Origin: Heterocephalus glaber
Taxonomy: Eukaryota; Chordata; Mammalia; Rodentia; Bathyergidae
DNA: 64,000 bases
Direction: 5' to 3'
Assembly (NCBI RefSeq): GCF_000247695.1
Contig: NW_004624800.1
Location: 8,831,980 to 8,895,979 of the forward strand
A program made the translations under genes and the position numbers. The notes beneath the pieces were generated by a model. That model saw only the letters and a list, made by a program, of their open reading frames with translations, was not told the DNA's origin and searched no databases. Shown here piece by piece: positions 45,541 through 58,059 of this stretch (position 1 is its first letter; every line of letters begins with the position of its first letter).

Positions 45541-46639
45541 TCCACTACAATTTGTGCTCACAAAATACAAATGAGATTGATCATCAGAATTACGTGCTTT
45601 TGTGCATCCTGGTGTAGTTGCACGTATGAAAGAATGGAATGGGCAGGGGTTTAGGTTCAATGTGAGTTGAGTCTAAGCCAGGAGAGAATGACAGAGGATG
45701 AAATGAGTGTCCTCTTGCTTGGCAGTGTGTGATCTGTGGGAGACCAAACAGAGATGACTTGGGAATGATGTGGTTTCCTTCAGGAAGACACATGGGTTGG
45801 ATCCAGAAGAGGAGCCGATACTCACAGAAGAGGTCAAGAGGCCATTTTCCAGTGACCATGATCTTATGGGAGAATATTTCAGAGTTCACTTACTACTATT
45901 ATAATTATTATTTTATTCAACCAGGACGAATGATGAACAATGTGAACTTACCACAATACTGTTTTCTCACCAACACTGATCTAGACATATATGCCCAACC
46001 TTCTTTATGTCTCAGTTACAGAAGGACTATTTCTGGAAATGACTATACTCTCAGAGTCAAAAATGGTTGTGTTTGGTTTTTTTAGTAATAAAATAATATC
46101 TGTAATTTACTGTGGTCAGAATGCTGAGTAAAATTAAAGTACAGAGAAGACACAAGCTGAAGGAACAGTAAATGAGGATTATATAAATATACCCAAACCG
46201 GGAAAACTTTGAATTTTGATATATATGTGCCAAATTAAGTTGTTTAAATGAGACATATGTTTGGGCTGAATGCACTTATTTAAAAAAATAACCAGTGTGT
46301 GCTCTCATGTATTTGTGTCATTTCCCCAGTTATCACTGAGATCTTACTCTAAGAAGCGTAACCAGTGGCCACACCCACATGGATATTAAAACAGACATTC
46401 TTGTTCTATTAGAGTGCATTAAATAATCTGTAAAATCTCACTGAAGTCTACAATTCTATGATTTTAAAATACTCTAAACAACAGCCATCAAACTGGTGAT
46501 GATAAATGACTAGTGATGATCAATGGCTCATTTTCTATAAAGTCTCTGTCCAGAACACAATTATAGCTCCCTAATAAGGGTAAGGCACTTCTCTCTGCAG
46601 TCACCTTTTCCTTATCTTCCTCCTTAGGACTGTGTGCCT
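45541..46639. other. Single-copy DNA, no gene seen
   Basis: About 1.1 kb. A 118-codon plus-strand frame (45729-46085) and a 99-codon minus-strand frame (45590-45889) overlap each other. Neither has a recognisable domain, signal peptide or start context, so they are not supported as genes. Confidence 0.45.
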
Positions 46640-46990
46640 TGTTCCATAGTTATTTTGGAAAGTGCCTTGCATGGTGGTGTAAATTCATTCGCCCTCAACA
46701 TTTATTTACTGCTACTTGCCACACTGTTTATGAGGTAGTGGGAATAAACAAAAGATCTGGCCTTGGGGGACATTTTCATCTTGGTAGGCACACTGCCACG
46801 GGTTTTATTTGTATTATTTCATTTAATCTTTACAGCATAATTATGAAATGTGATACCATTTTAATGAGAATATCGTGAAGAGGGAAACATAGAGCTTGAA
46901 GTACCTGCCCAAGGTCATACAAGCATGGAAATGATAGAGTGAGTACAGATTCTGTTTCATGCTCCCTGGCTCTGAACCCACTCCCTTTTA
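46640..46990 (-). mobile_element. MIR/L2-type ancient repeat, reverse orientation
   Basis: attatttcatttaatctttaca, gataccattttaatgagaata, acctgcccaaggtcatacaag and gctccctggctctgaacccac follow the reverse complement of a MIR. The upstream piece (46640-46790) may be a separate L2 fragment. Confidence 0.65.
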
Positions 46991-49205
46991 AGGATGCCAT
47001 AGCTCACCTTACCCATTTATCCCCTCTGAAATGAGAGCCAAAATAGTTTGAAATGACTTTCAGAGTTATAACTGTTGGTTAGCCATGTTTGTAAAAAGTG
47101 ATAGTGCACACAATTTAGCCTCATAATTTGGGAACCTATGCACCCACTTTAATCATGATGCTCTGATTTAATCATGAAGACTGATTGCTGGCTCTTCTGT
47201 TATATCAACTTACTGTTTCTTCTCATTACACAGCCTGATGTATGGGTGGTCATTGTGCTTCTTCATGTCCTTGTGGCATCCCACCTAAGTTGATTTTGCT
47301 ATAAATCAGCTGTTTTCTCCATATTACCCATAATTTCCAGTAACTTTAAGTAATCCATTGACAATATTCAGTGTTATCATGCCCAAAAAACTGTTTTTAA
47401 AATGTATCAGTGGGTGCACATTTACTTTACATAAAGACCTCAGGAACTACTACTTACAAATGAACAAGTTAAAGAATGACTAGAAATCGATAACCAATAG
47501 AACAGCAAAGGTCAACTTTACCTTGGAAATAGCTATTGGCAACCATAAAAGAGCCAGAGTTATGTCCAGAAACAACATTGACATATATATCAAAATAAGA
47601 GGTAGTTCAACCATCAAGCACCATTATGGAAAAATTGCATATATGTACAGAAACTGCATTTAGTAAGCAAGTATTTTAGGTGTCTTTGATGTTATGATAA
47701 AAGACAGTAGGTTTGGAGTGTTGGCAGATGTCCGGAATAGAAGTAATTTTTCATCTTAATGAGTATGTTTCCATCAACTGTTTGAAGAATTACTTCCGCC
47801 AAAGGCTATTAACAATTGTATAAGATACTTAAATTTATAAAGTATCATTGCTTTGGCTTGTGGATTCATGTTCATATAAGCTTTAACTTACCCAAATATT
47901 TCTGCAGATTAAATGTTTTCTCTTAAGATATGCTGTTCTGGACTATCACAACTTTATGTATTAATGCTATTATATATTTTTCCAATGTGCTTTTTTATGT
48001 ATTAACAAGATGCAATAATTATATTATTGGTATGTCTGCATGATTATCTTAAAGCATTTTGCTGATTTTATAACTTTTTTAAATAGCTAAGTACTTAGGG
48101 ACAAAGCTGGTGAAGTTAAATATTATACGTGTAATATGTTTCTGAGGGCACTGATATATCATCAGTTGATTTTTAAATTTTTTGAGTTAACATTCTTGTT
48201 AAGCTATTCAGGGCAATTATATATTTGAATATACTGTAACTTATGCTGTTGGGTGATGGAGCAAATTTGTATTAGTAGCTGAAGGCTGATAGTAAAATTT
48301 CAGGAATTTGCAAGCCAGCTGTTGATCATACCTATCATCAAAAATTATATTTCATTATTATCTATGTCCTTGGTTTATTTCCGTCCATCGTATCTGTATG
48401 GCTGAGATGCTATGTGATGGCATGTCACTATACATCTTTCCCCAGCTCCAGGTCAGCAGTGTCACACTGGTAATTATTCACCTGCTGCAGGCTCAGTAGC
48501 TACATCATAGAAATAGGCAAACACTACAAATTGGGACTTAATTTATTGGAGAGTCATTCATTAAACTCTTAGCAGTATATCATTACCTAGAATGCATGAC
48601 ATATCCTCTCTCCATTTATGGTAATGAATAGGTCATGTATAAGAACACCAAGTTGAGGAGTAGTCATTTACTTTCCAAGCACCTGTGAACCACCGATTGC
48701 TAATGAAAAAGTTAGTGTAAGATTTTCTCAATAGCTAATGCCATGCAAGGACATCTTTATGTATTTTGTTTGCAAAATGTTTCCTATAAGCCAAATGATG
48801 TGTAAGTTACTGAGACAAAAAGAGAAAAAAATCCATGAAATTACCCAGGGTTACTTAAACACTCATAATAACTGGATATGCGCATGTAACACTAGTCAGA
48901 AATTAATGCAAATGATAGAATATCGAAGGTGCACACAATAAATAACACTAGAAAATCTCAGAAAAGGGAATGCCCAGATTTGTCTGGAAATGCCTGGCTT
49001 CACAAAGGAAGGATTACTTAAGATAATTTGTTGTGTCAAAAAAATTCAGACCTTTGACTAGTTAAGGCAATAAATGCAAATATTATTTAGAAGTATTGAA
49101 ATGGGGAAAAAGAGACCTCGTTATATAACTGAGCTCAATTCCAAATGCAGCATGGGAAAGTAGGAATTGATAGTCACATAGCAGGGTGGGATTAGTGGCT
49201 GGAAA
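46991..49205. other. Single-copy DNA with a possible conserved element at 48360-48530
   Basis: About 2.2 kb without a recognised transposon or gene. The segment 48360-48530 (tttatttccgtccatcgtatc, ccccagctccaggtcagcag, ttcacctgctgcaggctcag) is more balanced in composition than its flanks and contains an E-box-like cacctg. This makes it a weak enhancer candidate. Confidence 0.35.
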
Positions 49206-49650
49206 ATAAGTAAGAAGAAACTTAAGGACTTGGGGGAATTCTGGAAGTAATGGTCGGCTGGGATCTTGCTGAGGACAGGTTGCACTTGCTCTGAGGGCAA
49301 CAGAGTGCGACCAAACAAATATCTAAGGAGAAGTCCTCCAATCTAGCCCCATGCAGATCTGTGTGGCTCTTGCTTTGGGCTTCCTGGAGACTATCCTCTC
49401 CTGGACACTGTCCTCCTGGGCATCCACTCATCCCAGCTGCCATAGAGATTCCTCGCCCAGAATGCAAGTTCTCTGACGGAACCTGGGGAGCTTCCAAGGC
49501 ACTGAGATTTTCCATCCTGCTGAACAGCATTGGCACCAGTTTTCTCTGCCCAGCCAGATTTCACAAGAGCTGGAGTTTCATGGATGCAACTGACCAAAAC
49601 AGGCACTTTGGGCTCAACGGTTCTGGCTTTTCCTTCTATTGATCAGACAA
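49206..49650. other. Unidentified GC-rich island
   Basis: About 440 bp are clearly GC-richer than the surrounding 10 kb. Open frames occur on both strands: plus 49361-49642 (93 codons), minus 49222-49536 (104 codons) and minus 49391-49606 (71 codons). Overlapping open frames on both strands are a by-product of high GC, so they are no proof of coding. No AATAAA, A tail or splice pattern settles its nature. Candidates are an old LTR, a processed pseudogene fragment or an exon. I do not recognise a protein. Confidence 0.4.
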
Positions 49651-50829
49651 ATGTGTCACAGGGAAGAAGAAAATTAACCTTTTTTGTTTGACTGTAATAC
49701 TATGAATTTAAACAGAGAGAACTGGTGGAGGAGCATGACAGAAGGGTGGAGAGGTGTTCTGTTTTAAATTCTAAGTAGATTAACTTTTAGGCGAATTCGG
49801 GAAAATTTTGAGTAAAGATCAGCAAAGAAAATGCTGAATTATCACACACAAGAGACAATAAGACATATATAAAATTTTAGGATAAACAATGTCATCGACA
49901 TCACCCACAAGACAGAGTTAAATACATAGAAAACAAGGTTAAGTGCAACTTGTGAGCAAGTCAGCATAAATATTACATTGGGAAAGAGGATCCAGTGAAA
50001 AACTCAAAGACAATGCATCAAAAAATGTTGGAAGAGACAAGGAAGCCATGTTCCACTTGATGTAAAAATCAGGCTTATTGTGCTATATTCTATATATTGA
50101 CGTTCACATATGGCAGATAATTAAGAGAAAATCTAATGAAGATTTTACTAACACATACAGATTTACATTTTGATTGTCAAATATTCTTGACCATTCTCTT
50201 AATTATTTTTATATATCTTCAAATATTCCATGCCATTGTTTAAGCTCCACATTTGGAGTTTCTTTTGACCTGTTAAAAGTCACGGTGATTACTCTGTAGA
50301 ATATTTAGTCTTATTTCTATGGTCAAGGTCTCAGAGATGGGAATGCCCTTACCAAGAGTTGGAGAGTAGAGTTTTGTTTTATTCATTAAACAAATAATTC
50401 TAGATTCCAGTCTCCTTAAAAGAGCTGTGTTAGAATGAAAGTTCAAAGAATGATCATTGCCATTTAGAAGCTTGCAGTGCACTTGGAGAGATAATCATTT
50501 GTCCAAACTTTTGCAAATGGTACAATCTATGTATAATTAATGACAACAAAAGGTATCATGTAAATGAATAGTAAGAACTTCTGAAAAGAAAGATTTGTAT
50601 TTATAAATGAAAAATAGAAGTTAGCTGACCAACATAGGTGAAGTAGAAAGAATTCCTTGTAGATGGAAAAACCTGGATCATGAATCTTCTTGGAAAGTGA
50701 AAAACAAAGCAAAACAAAATCAATAAAAAAGTCTGGTCAGCATGGGTGGAAGAGAGTAAGAAGATGATGGTGGAAGATGAAGCCAGAGACATAGGCAGTC
50801 AGCAAATGAAGCAGTGCTCCTTTCTTTCT
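49651..50829. other. Single-copy AT-rich DNA, nothing recognised
   Basis: About 1.2 kb with no gene or repeat signature. Short minus-strand frames of 61-69 codons are anonymous. Confidence 0.5.
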
Positions 50830-51110
50830 GGCACGCAGCTACACACCTTCCCCAGCTAACAGAACCCCAAGGTTGAGTTGTGGCTAAAGTATTGTGAGTG
50901 AAAGTGCCAGTGCTGCTTCCAGAACTGGCTCATAAAAATCCTTGTGCTGTGTTGTACCCTGTCTTCCCTAGGCCACCATCTTGATGCAAAGGACCCAAGA
51001 GAGAACTATGGTTCCCCATAGGATCACATAGAACAGCAAGTTCTGGAAACCATGAGCACATATATGAATAAGAAATAAATTTATATAGTGGTGTCCCCAT
51101 ATATATTTTC
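50830..51110 (+). mobile_element. Possible old LTR remnant
   Basis: A GC-richer stretch (cttccctaggccaccatcttg) is followed by gagcacatatatgaataagaaataaat. The poly(A)-signal-like end with a preceding 'gagaaataaa' motif is reminiscent of old mammalian LTRs. Weak evidence. Confidence 0.35.
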
Positions 51111-53059
51111 AGACCTTTTTTTACAGCAGCTAGTGTTGACCTAATTAGTATGCCTTGTTTTGCATGGGAATTCTACATTTACCTCACTCCCAGTAGTATT
51201 CAGAGAGCAAGGTTATGGTTCAACATGTGGCTTAAAACAAGCAATATCATATAAAATATTCCGATGTCTGGAAATGGAATGGCAGGGCTTCTAAATATGG
51301 GAACTAAAGTATAAGGGAATATTTAAGGAAATGTTTTATGACAATCTTCTCGTATGCTAAAGAAGAATGAAAATAAGGAATGAGGTGGCCTCTAAGAATT
51401 ATGGTAAAATAATTATAATTGAATTGTAAAGAGATCAAATGGTGCAAATATTACATTAATGTGGCATGCATAATTAAATCCAGTAACAAATATATTTGAT
51501 GTTATTGAATAATCATGACTTCACATCAGTTTTTACAAGTTCTTCAACAGTTTTGATTCATAATTGCATACAATAACCTGATTTCCACACCTTTGTAATA
51601 CGTTGTTTTGATTAAAGATTTATCTCAATGAATATATCATGGAATGACAAAAATGATAATTTTACATGTTTTGTCTAAGTTTATATGTGAAGGGTTAGTT
51701 CACAGTACTCTAATGATCAAGTAGTAGAATTTGTAAAAATTTACACATTTACAAACTAGAGTAAGTGCTAGACTCTTATAATTACCCACCCTAAATTTGC
51801 TAATTTAAAATATTTATCCATATAGGTAAATAGACATAGCTTTTGGTATATATTTAATATTTCACAAAAATTGAAGATGTTAAGCATAATCCTTAACCAA
51901 GCTGAACTCAATTAAAAATAAATCAAAATTTCTACCTGATGACATTTCTAGAGATAGAAGAGAGTGTGCAGCTTCTATCTGGCTCTCTCGAGTATCCTAA
52001 ATAGCAAGCAAACGGAGTTAAAATAGAGCTTCATTAAGGCAATTATTTCTTAATGTGATTACTATCTGCAAACATACACACATTTTTTGGCAGGGTTGTC
52101 TAAAGTTAATTAACCATTGTGTATTTATCAACTAGAGAAAAACAGATCCATACGCATATACAACTACATACATAAAACAGATATGTGCCATCACACACAT
52201 GTATAAAGGACCATGTGATGCCTGTACTTGTGAGAGGAATGTTCACTGTGAAACATGTGTCTTTAAATCACAGCAGCAAAATCTAATCCCCTGGCAGGTG
52301 AAGGTGCAGCAGCACTAGGGCACTCAGGACTACACACCGCTGAAGAGACATCAGGCCTCTCCCTCTGGTCTCTAGAGATCACGCTCCTGTCCTCCTCAGC
52401 AGCCACCACCATCTCAGCATTTCACAGAACTAGCAAGTTTACATGAGGTTAATAAAATATATTTTGTGGGAGGTTATAAAAATGCTCCATAAAGTGCTAT
52501 GTTGGCAGTGAAAATGAAATTAGATAATGGATAAAACATACATTTCCAACAAAAATAGTGAAGAGGAAACCAATGTGTGAGCAGTTTGGTAACTTTAAGG
52601 ATCGTCAGACGGAGATTTAAAAGACTGGTAGCATTTCAGGTAGGAATGGAGTGTTCTGAAAATCAGAGGGGCTAATGAATCAGCATTTAACTCATTCAGT
52701 TCTTACCTACTTACACTATTAATGAGCATTATTGCTTTCTCAAGAAAGGTACAATCTCTTTAGAAAATCACTGTCAGAGTCATTTTTGCTATACACAAAA
52801 TCTTATATTGACAAGTGATAGAATAGTTTTAAGGCAATGATAATAATAATAATGCCATAATCATTCTTAGGTATTTCCTGTCAACTACAGTTGTACCACA
52901 GAATGTAGGCATTGTTTTTTTTTTAATAAATGCATTCATTGCTCCTCAAGGTTTACATACATGTTGGGAACAATATAATTCTTCAACATTTTGAAGTCAT
53001 CACAATTGATACAATGAAAAAGATTTCTAGATACAATATTATGACAAGAAAGCCATTCT
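51111..53059. other. Single-copy AT-rich DNA, nothing recognised
   Basis: About 1.9 kb. A GC-richer patch at 52280-52420 (ctaatcccctggcaggtgaagg) is not identified. An AAT microsatellite of about four units is at 52840-52854. No gene seen. Confidence 0.45.
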
Positions 53060-53142
53060 ATTTTCCTTCCTTCCTTCCTCTTTCCCTCCCTACCTTTCTC
53101 CTTTCTTTCCTTCCCTCTTCTGGCCTTCCTTTCTTTCTTAAA
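53060..53142. repeat. Polypyrimidine (TTCC/TTTC) low-complexity tract
   Basis: About 80 bases of C and T only, apart from a few interruptions. The protein frames through it (52930-53271 plus, 52936-53178 minus) are low-complexity and not genes. Confidence 0.9.
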
Positions 53143-54965
53143 GGCTGTCAAAAATACAACTCCCCAAGGGGACCTCAATCTCTAATTGCTATTGAAAACC
53201 AGCTCTTTGATACTAAAGAGTATTACACAAATACAGCTCATAATATCTTTAGGGTATTTTTCTCAATTTAATTTAAAAGTATTATGTCATTTATAACAAA
53301 AAGCAATGTTCATAAAGCATATGGGATGAAGTTATTTAAAAGTAATGATAAAAGAAATTGATACTTATATAAATTGCCTTATTCTTAACAAAGGAGAAAT
53401 AAATATGAATATAACACAAAGCATATTAATCTTGCCATTGTAGTGTTCTATAAGAACTGATTTAAATATATGTTTTGCAGTTATAGTCTTCTGCTCATTA
53501 GCTTTCTCTCATTTGTCTTAAAAACAGCTCCAGTCTTTGTTAGACAAGAGAACCCTTTCCCCAGTGTATTTGTAATCTCAGTACTACTTTTCCTCTCTGA
53601 TTCTCACCCTCAACTTTGTTCATTTCTCAACCCTCAGACTTCTCACTTCTTTCCTCACTAAGCACTAGTCAAGAAATTTCATATGAAATCTGCAGTGACA
53701 CATTCGTCTTTTGTGGTTGACTTCTGTTTCTTTTGGGACATGTTCTCTTATATTCAGTTCTAGGATTCTCTTCTTCCCTAGTTTTTCTCTTTTCTGCTTG
53801 CTCTCAGTCTAAATTCTCGAGATGTCATTTGTCCATCTTTCAATGCAACCTCCTCCAAGTTACATCCTCAGATTCTTTTATTTGTCATTTGCCATTCCCC
53901 ACCAGAGCAGGTATCATCTGCATGCTGCTGACTCCAATAGTTACTGTGGGCTTATCACATTCCAGTAATGTCCTCTGAGATAATTGTATCCAAAATGTTC
54001 AAAGAGAGAGAAACCATTTCCACATGGTGTCCACAACTGTCTGTTACTGTTTTTTTATATATGTGAGAATGAAGATATTCAATTATAGTCATAAAAGTAA
54101 AATTAATGATGAAAGTAAGGAAAAACAATCCCTTTCATTTTTAGGTACAGTAAAGGTTCATCCTAGGTTACCAGCTGACACAAGTTTTCTTGGTGAAATC
54201 TATGAAAAACAAGCTTTCAGAGTTTTCTGTACTTTGCATTGTGTGGAAAATCCAAGGCCACATTATATCAGTATTTCCATGCTTCAACTCTGGAAAAGGC
54301 TTTTTACAGTCACTCTGTTGAGAGATACTTTAATCACAAATTAGCACCTGCAATTCCAAGGATCTGCCCTTGTGACTTTCAGATTGAGCCTGGAATTATA
54401 AATCATTGTTTACTTTATCTCCCCATAGCATCTTAATATATATAGCATGTCTCTTATGTTCAGGAGTTACAGCATTCTCCAGGGTAGTAGCCTATGTCTT
54501 TGGAGTGTCTTCTAAGGCTACCTGCAGTAAAATTAAACAATGGCATAACTTCTATTTTAAGTCAGTCCATCCCAAAGTATCCTCCAGAGAAAACCCTGTT
54601 AGGGTTCTCTGAGGATTTGAACCAATGGGATGCTTTATAATTATTAATGTTAATTGTTAGATTGGCTTACACAATCAGAGGCTGGCTGGCATCACAATGG
54701 CTGCCCACAAGATAGAAAGCTGAGAAGCTTACGGTAGTCTAAGAAGCTGGAAGTTTTAGAAGCAGAGCCTGAGGGTGCAGGTTTGGAAACTACCTGGAGT
54801 CATCTATCCCAAAAGGCTGAGGAGTTTGAGTCTCAAATCCACAGGTGATGATGGCAGTAAACAAAAAACAAAAACCGAAAACCGAAAACTGAAAACCAAA
54901 AAACGCGTTTATTCTAAAACATTTGCTCTCACTGGCCCCCCCTGGGAGTTTTCCCTTTCTGCTGC
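53143..54965. other. Single-copy DNA, possible old repeat at 53560-53990
   Basis: The piece 53560-53990 contains words like catctgcatgctgctgactcc and tcaatgcaacctcctccaag that resemble the reverse of an ancient mammalian repeat; weak. Frames of 65-106 codons at 53733-54436 overlap in two phases and show no domain. Confidence 0.35.
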
Positions 54966-55140
54966 TTTTTGTGGCACTGGGGATTGAGCCAGGGCCTTTG
55001 CACTGGGCCATATTACAGCACTTTTTATTTTTTATTTTTGAGATAGGTTTTGCCCAAATCACTATATTACCCTAGCTGTGCTTGAACTTGTGATGCTCCT
55101 GCCTCAGCCTCCTGGACTGCTGGCTAACCACCATACCTAA
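54966..55140 (-). mobile_element. B1-dID dimeric SINE
   Basis: Reading the minus strand 5' to 3': a B1 (7SL-derived) monomer comes first, whose plus-strand complement is gagataggttttgcccaaatc ... gctcctgcctcagcctcctg (about 55039-55110). A tRNA-derived ID part follows (plus-strand complement ggcactggggattgagccag ... gggcc, about 54972-55010), then an A-rich end. B1 upstream of ID is the order of the B1-dID family described from several non-murid rodents. In B4 the order is the opposite. Confidence 0.7.
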
Positions 55141-55226
55141 CTCCTTCTTCCTCTTCTTCTTCTTCTTCTCCCTCTCCCTCTCCCTCTCCTTCTCCTTCTC
55201 CTTCTCCTCCTTCTTCCTTCCAGGCC
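55140..55226. repeat. (CTT/CTC)n polypyrimidine microsatellite
   Basis: About 85 bases of CTT and CTCCCT units. A minus-strand frame rich in Lys/Glu/Arg (55072-55332) is this repeat translated. Confidence 0.95.
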
Positions 55227-56026
55227 TTCTAGGTTCTTGGACATAGCAGTCTACACTCATGGTGGGTTCTACCTTCAGTTTGCTGATGCACGTGCTTACT
55301 GTCTCAGACACACCCAGAAATGGGTTTACCAATTTTCTTGGTGTCTCTCAATTCCATCAAGTCGATAATCAAGATTAACCATCACACCTATCCAGTTGCT
55401 TCTGTGTAACACAGTAACAGAAAAAGAGAAACATATGGTTGTTTATATGACATGAAAAAGAACAAAAGAACTGTGAAAATGTAATCTCAAAATCAGGTTA
55501 TGGCTGATTTTACCGGGTGGAATCTTTCTCTGAATTTACCTACCCAAGGTCCAGTTCTTGTCATGACCATTACCCACTCTAGGTAGAGTTAGTAGGGACT
55601 TGTTGAGGGGACAGAAACAAGTTTACCTTCATGGCCTTGCCACTCTTCCCCCATCTCTTTTGCATAGTCATCCTTGTGGTACAGTCATTTATGTATGTGA
55701 TCACATTTTTCCTCAGAGACCCTGCAAGGCCAGGGAGTCCTTACAGTACCAACTCTAGCCCATCACCTTCAGCAGTGGGCAAGAAAGCTCTGGGAATCTC
55801 CAGCGAGCTGAGACAATGCTACATTACTTACCAATCTAGTTTAAGCCTGATCTCTTTTGAACAACAGCATCATTTTCAACAATAATAGCAACATTAACTT
55901 GATAAAACAATAAGCAGCATTCTAACCTTAGATGAAAAGAATGTTATCTCAAACTAAGATAAAAATCAGAAAATTGAAGTAAGCCATTTATTTAATAAAA
56001 TGTAGCCATCATTTTCTTGTTTACTA
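55227..56026. other. Single-copy DNA, nothing recognised
   Basis: About 800 bp. An 84-codon frame at 55631-55885 has a hydrophobic start but no other support. Confidence 0.45.
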
Positions 56027-56234
56027 TTGCAGTGGTGCTTCGATTCACGAATGCTTCTGTCAGTGAGCATTTATTTCAGTTAGTGAACAAAAGCATTCAC
56101 CAAAATTTTGCTTCTGTTTGGACACTCTGCATCTGGTGACATTGACCCTTATGGGGAACTTTGATTTGGCTCATCACCAGTTTGATTCGGAACCAAGATA
56201 GTGGAAAAAATTGTGAACTGAGGTGCTACTGCAA
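56027..56234. mobile_element. TA-flanked MITE (Tc1/mariner- or pogo-like)
   Basis: The ends are an inverted repeat of about 25 bp: ttgcagtggtgcttcgattc on the left, and ttgcagtagcacctcagttc as the reverse complement of the right. The element is 208 bp and is flanked by TA on both sides (56025-56026 and 56235-56236). TA is the target duplication of the Tc1/mariner/pogo superfamily. No transposase is inside, so it is a non-autonomous MITE. Family not identified. Confidence 0.8.
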
Positions 56235-56979
56235 TAGTACCTTACTTTACATTAAACCTTGACCCCCACAACTATTTTAAAAAACATTGTTGGATTAATG
56301 CACCAGGTTTGTGTGACCTAAATTTTCTCCTTTCCCTCTCAAAGTAAGTCATTTTCATTATTGTATCACCAGTGGAAAATACTACTGTTTTGGTGAAAAC
56401 AAATTTAATTTAGGTAATACTGTAGAGGTCAGCTATACCTATTAGAATCTGTGGTCATCCTAATTTTTACATAACACTGAAACATTACATAATATTGCAA
56501 TATAAAAATTTTTAAATTTATCTTACAAGATATATTTTGACTTTGCTGTAATCTGGCAGAGAAAGGTATAAAAGTTGCTTTCATTTTTTCACCTAACATC
56601 CTGTAGAAAAAGGCTAGCTCCCCTCTCAAAACCAATAATTTTGTCACTTAGGTGCTAGAGATCTAATAATTAAAGGACAATTCATCATTCTGAAAAAGGA
56701 GCTGTATTTCCATCAAGCCCTTGATCTGTATGTTTGGTGGCATTTATTAAACATGGAAAGGGAATTTCTTGATATGTCTGCCCTTGGAAAATTTAAAGTT
56801 CCATATGGCTGAGAATTTTCATCTTAGTCACGATTCAGTCATACTGCCTGAATCCTGTCATATTTGGCAGTTGGTTCTATCAGCTGAATTAATTTTTCAA
56901 TTTTCTCTAATGATCTTTTACTTCCCGGGATGATTTTTAGTACTTTTTGGTGGAAGTGTCATTTGGATAAATGTGTACA
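56235..56979. other. Single-copy DNA, nothing recognised
   Basis: About 745 bp without a gene or transposon I can identify. Confidence 0.5.
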
Positions 56980-57110
56980 AACACTCACCTATTCAACATT
57001 TATTAACTATCTCTTGCTATTTTGGAGGCATTGATCTAGCTAGTAGAGAAAATGGAAATATATAAAATTTTCAGCTTTTATTGAGATTACATTTTAATAA
57101 CCCTTATCAT
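56980..57110 (-). mobile_element. L2-like LINE 3' end
   Basis: cctattcaacatttattaact, gaggcattgatctagctagta and ttattgagattacattttaa follow the reverse of the L2 3' end series, similar to 43020-43215. Confidence 0.5.
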
Positions 57111-58059
57111 TCCATTAGCAATTATAACACTTCCTAAATATAATATCAACTGAAAAGCATTTTGGTACAGATTTAACAAAGCAAATATCAAATGTTCAAA
57201 AAAATACTATACTGATGCAGGTACTGGCCAGAAAAGGAGACAGAATGGAGTGGACAGAAAGCAGTTTGGGCTCTGCTTTCAGAAAAAAACAAAAAACCCC
57301 CCAAAACACAGTTTAATATTTGCATTTTCTTCCTTATTTTGATATTTTCTCAAAGTTATACTAATTCTGTTGAATCATTGTAACTTTGTACTTTTAATTG
57401 GGAATAACGATGCATTTTCAGGATTGGTTGGACAATCCTGTAATTATATGAAATATTCTAATTTTGTAATATAGCAGTTAATGCAGAGAATGTCATATAA
57501 AGATATGGTCACTGTTCTACTCTCTCTGCAAAAAAATTAAAATATAAATTGAGATGTAATGTTCAATAAAAAAGCAAAAACAAAAGGCCATCACTGTGTT
57601 AGTTCAACCAAGAAATCATGTATTTGTGATTATCTAAGTGAAGTCTGAAATGTTCTGGATAAAATCTTCCTGATAAATTTCCACTGATATACAATTTTGT
57701 GTGGATTAATATACCAGAAAAGCCGAACATTAGTGTTTCTCCTTGAAAAGAAAGTCATACTTTCTTTCATTTTTACTGCTTTTTGAAAACAGAGAAGAAC
57801 AGGTATGTTTTGGGGTGAATTTGAGTATGTTGCCTTGGCTGAATCTAAGATTGCTAAAACTGAAGGAGTCAAGAGCTGCATGCGAGGGTTGAGAAATAGG
57901 ATCAAAGAGATGGAAGAGAATCTTGGTTAAATATGAGAAGGTCATCCTCCACAGTATTACATAGATTGAGAAACTTTCAGGTAAACTGTTATTTTTATCA
58001 TAGTAAATTATCTTGCAACTTGTAATAATGGAATATCAGAAATTATACCTCATTTTCTA
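57111..58059. other. Single-copy AT-rich DNA, nothing recognised
   Basis: About 950 bp. A minus-strand frame of 91 codons (57630-57905) shows no recognisable feature. Confidence 0.5.

Noticed and set aside
45729..46085. 118-codon plus-strand frame
   Set aside because: No domain, signal or conservation evidence; overlaps opposite-strand frames; length expected by chance in 64 kb.
55072..55332. 86-codon Lys/Glu/Arg-rich frame
   Set aside because: Translation of the CTT/CTC microsatellite beside the B1-dID element.
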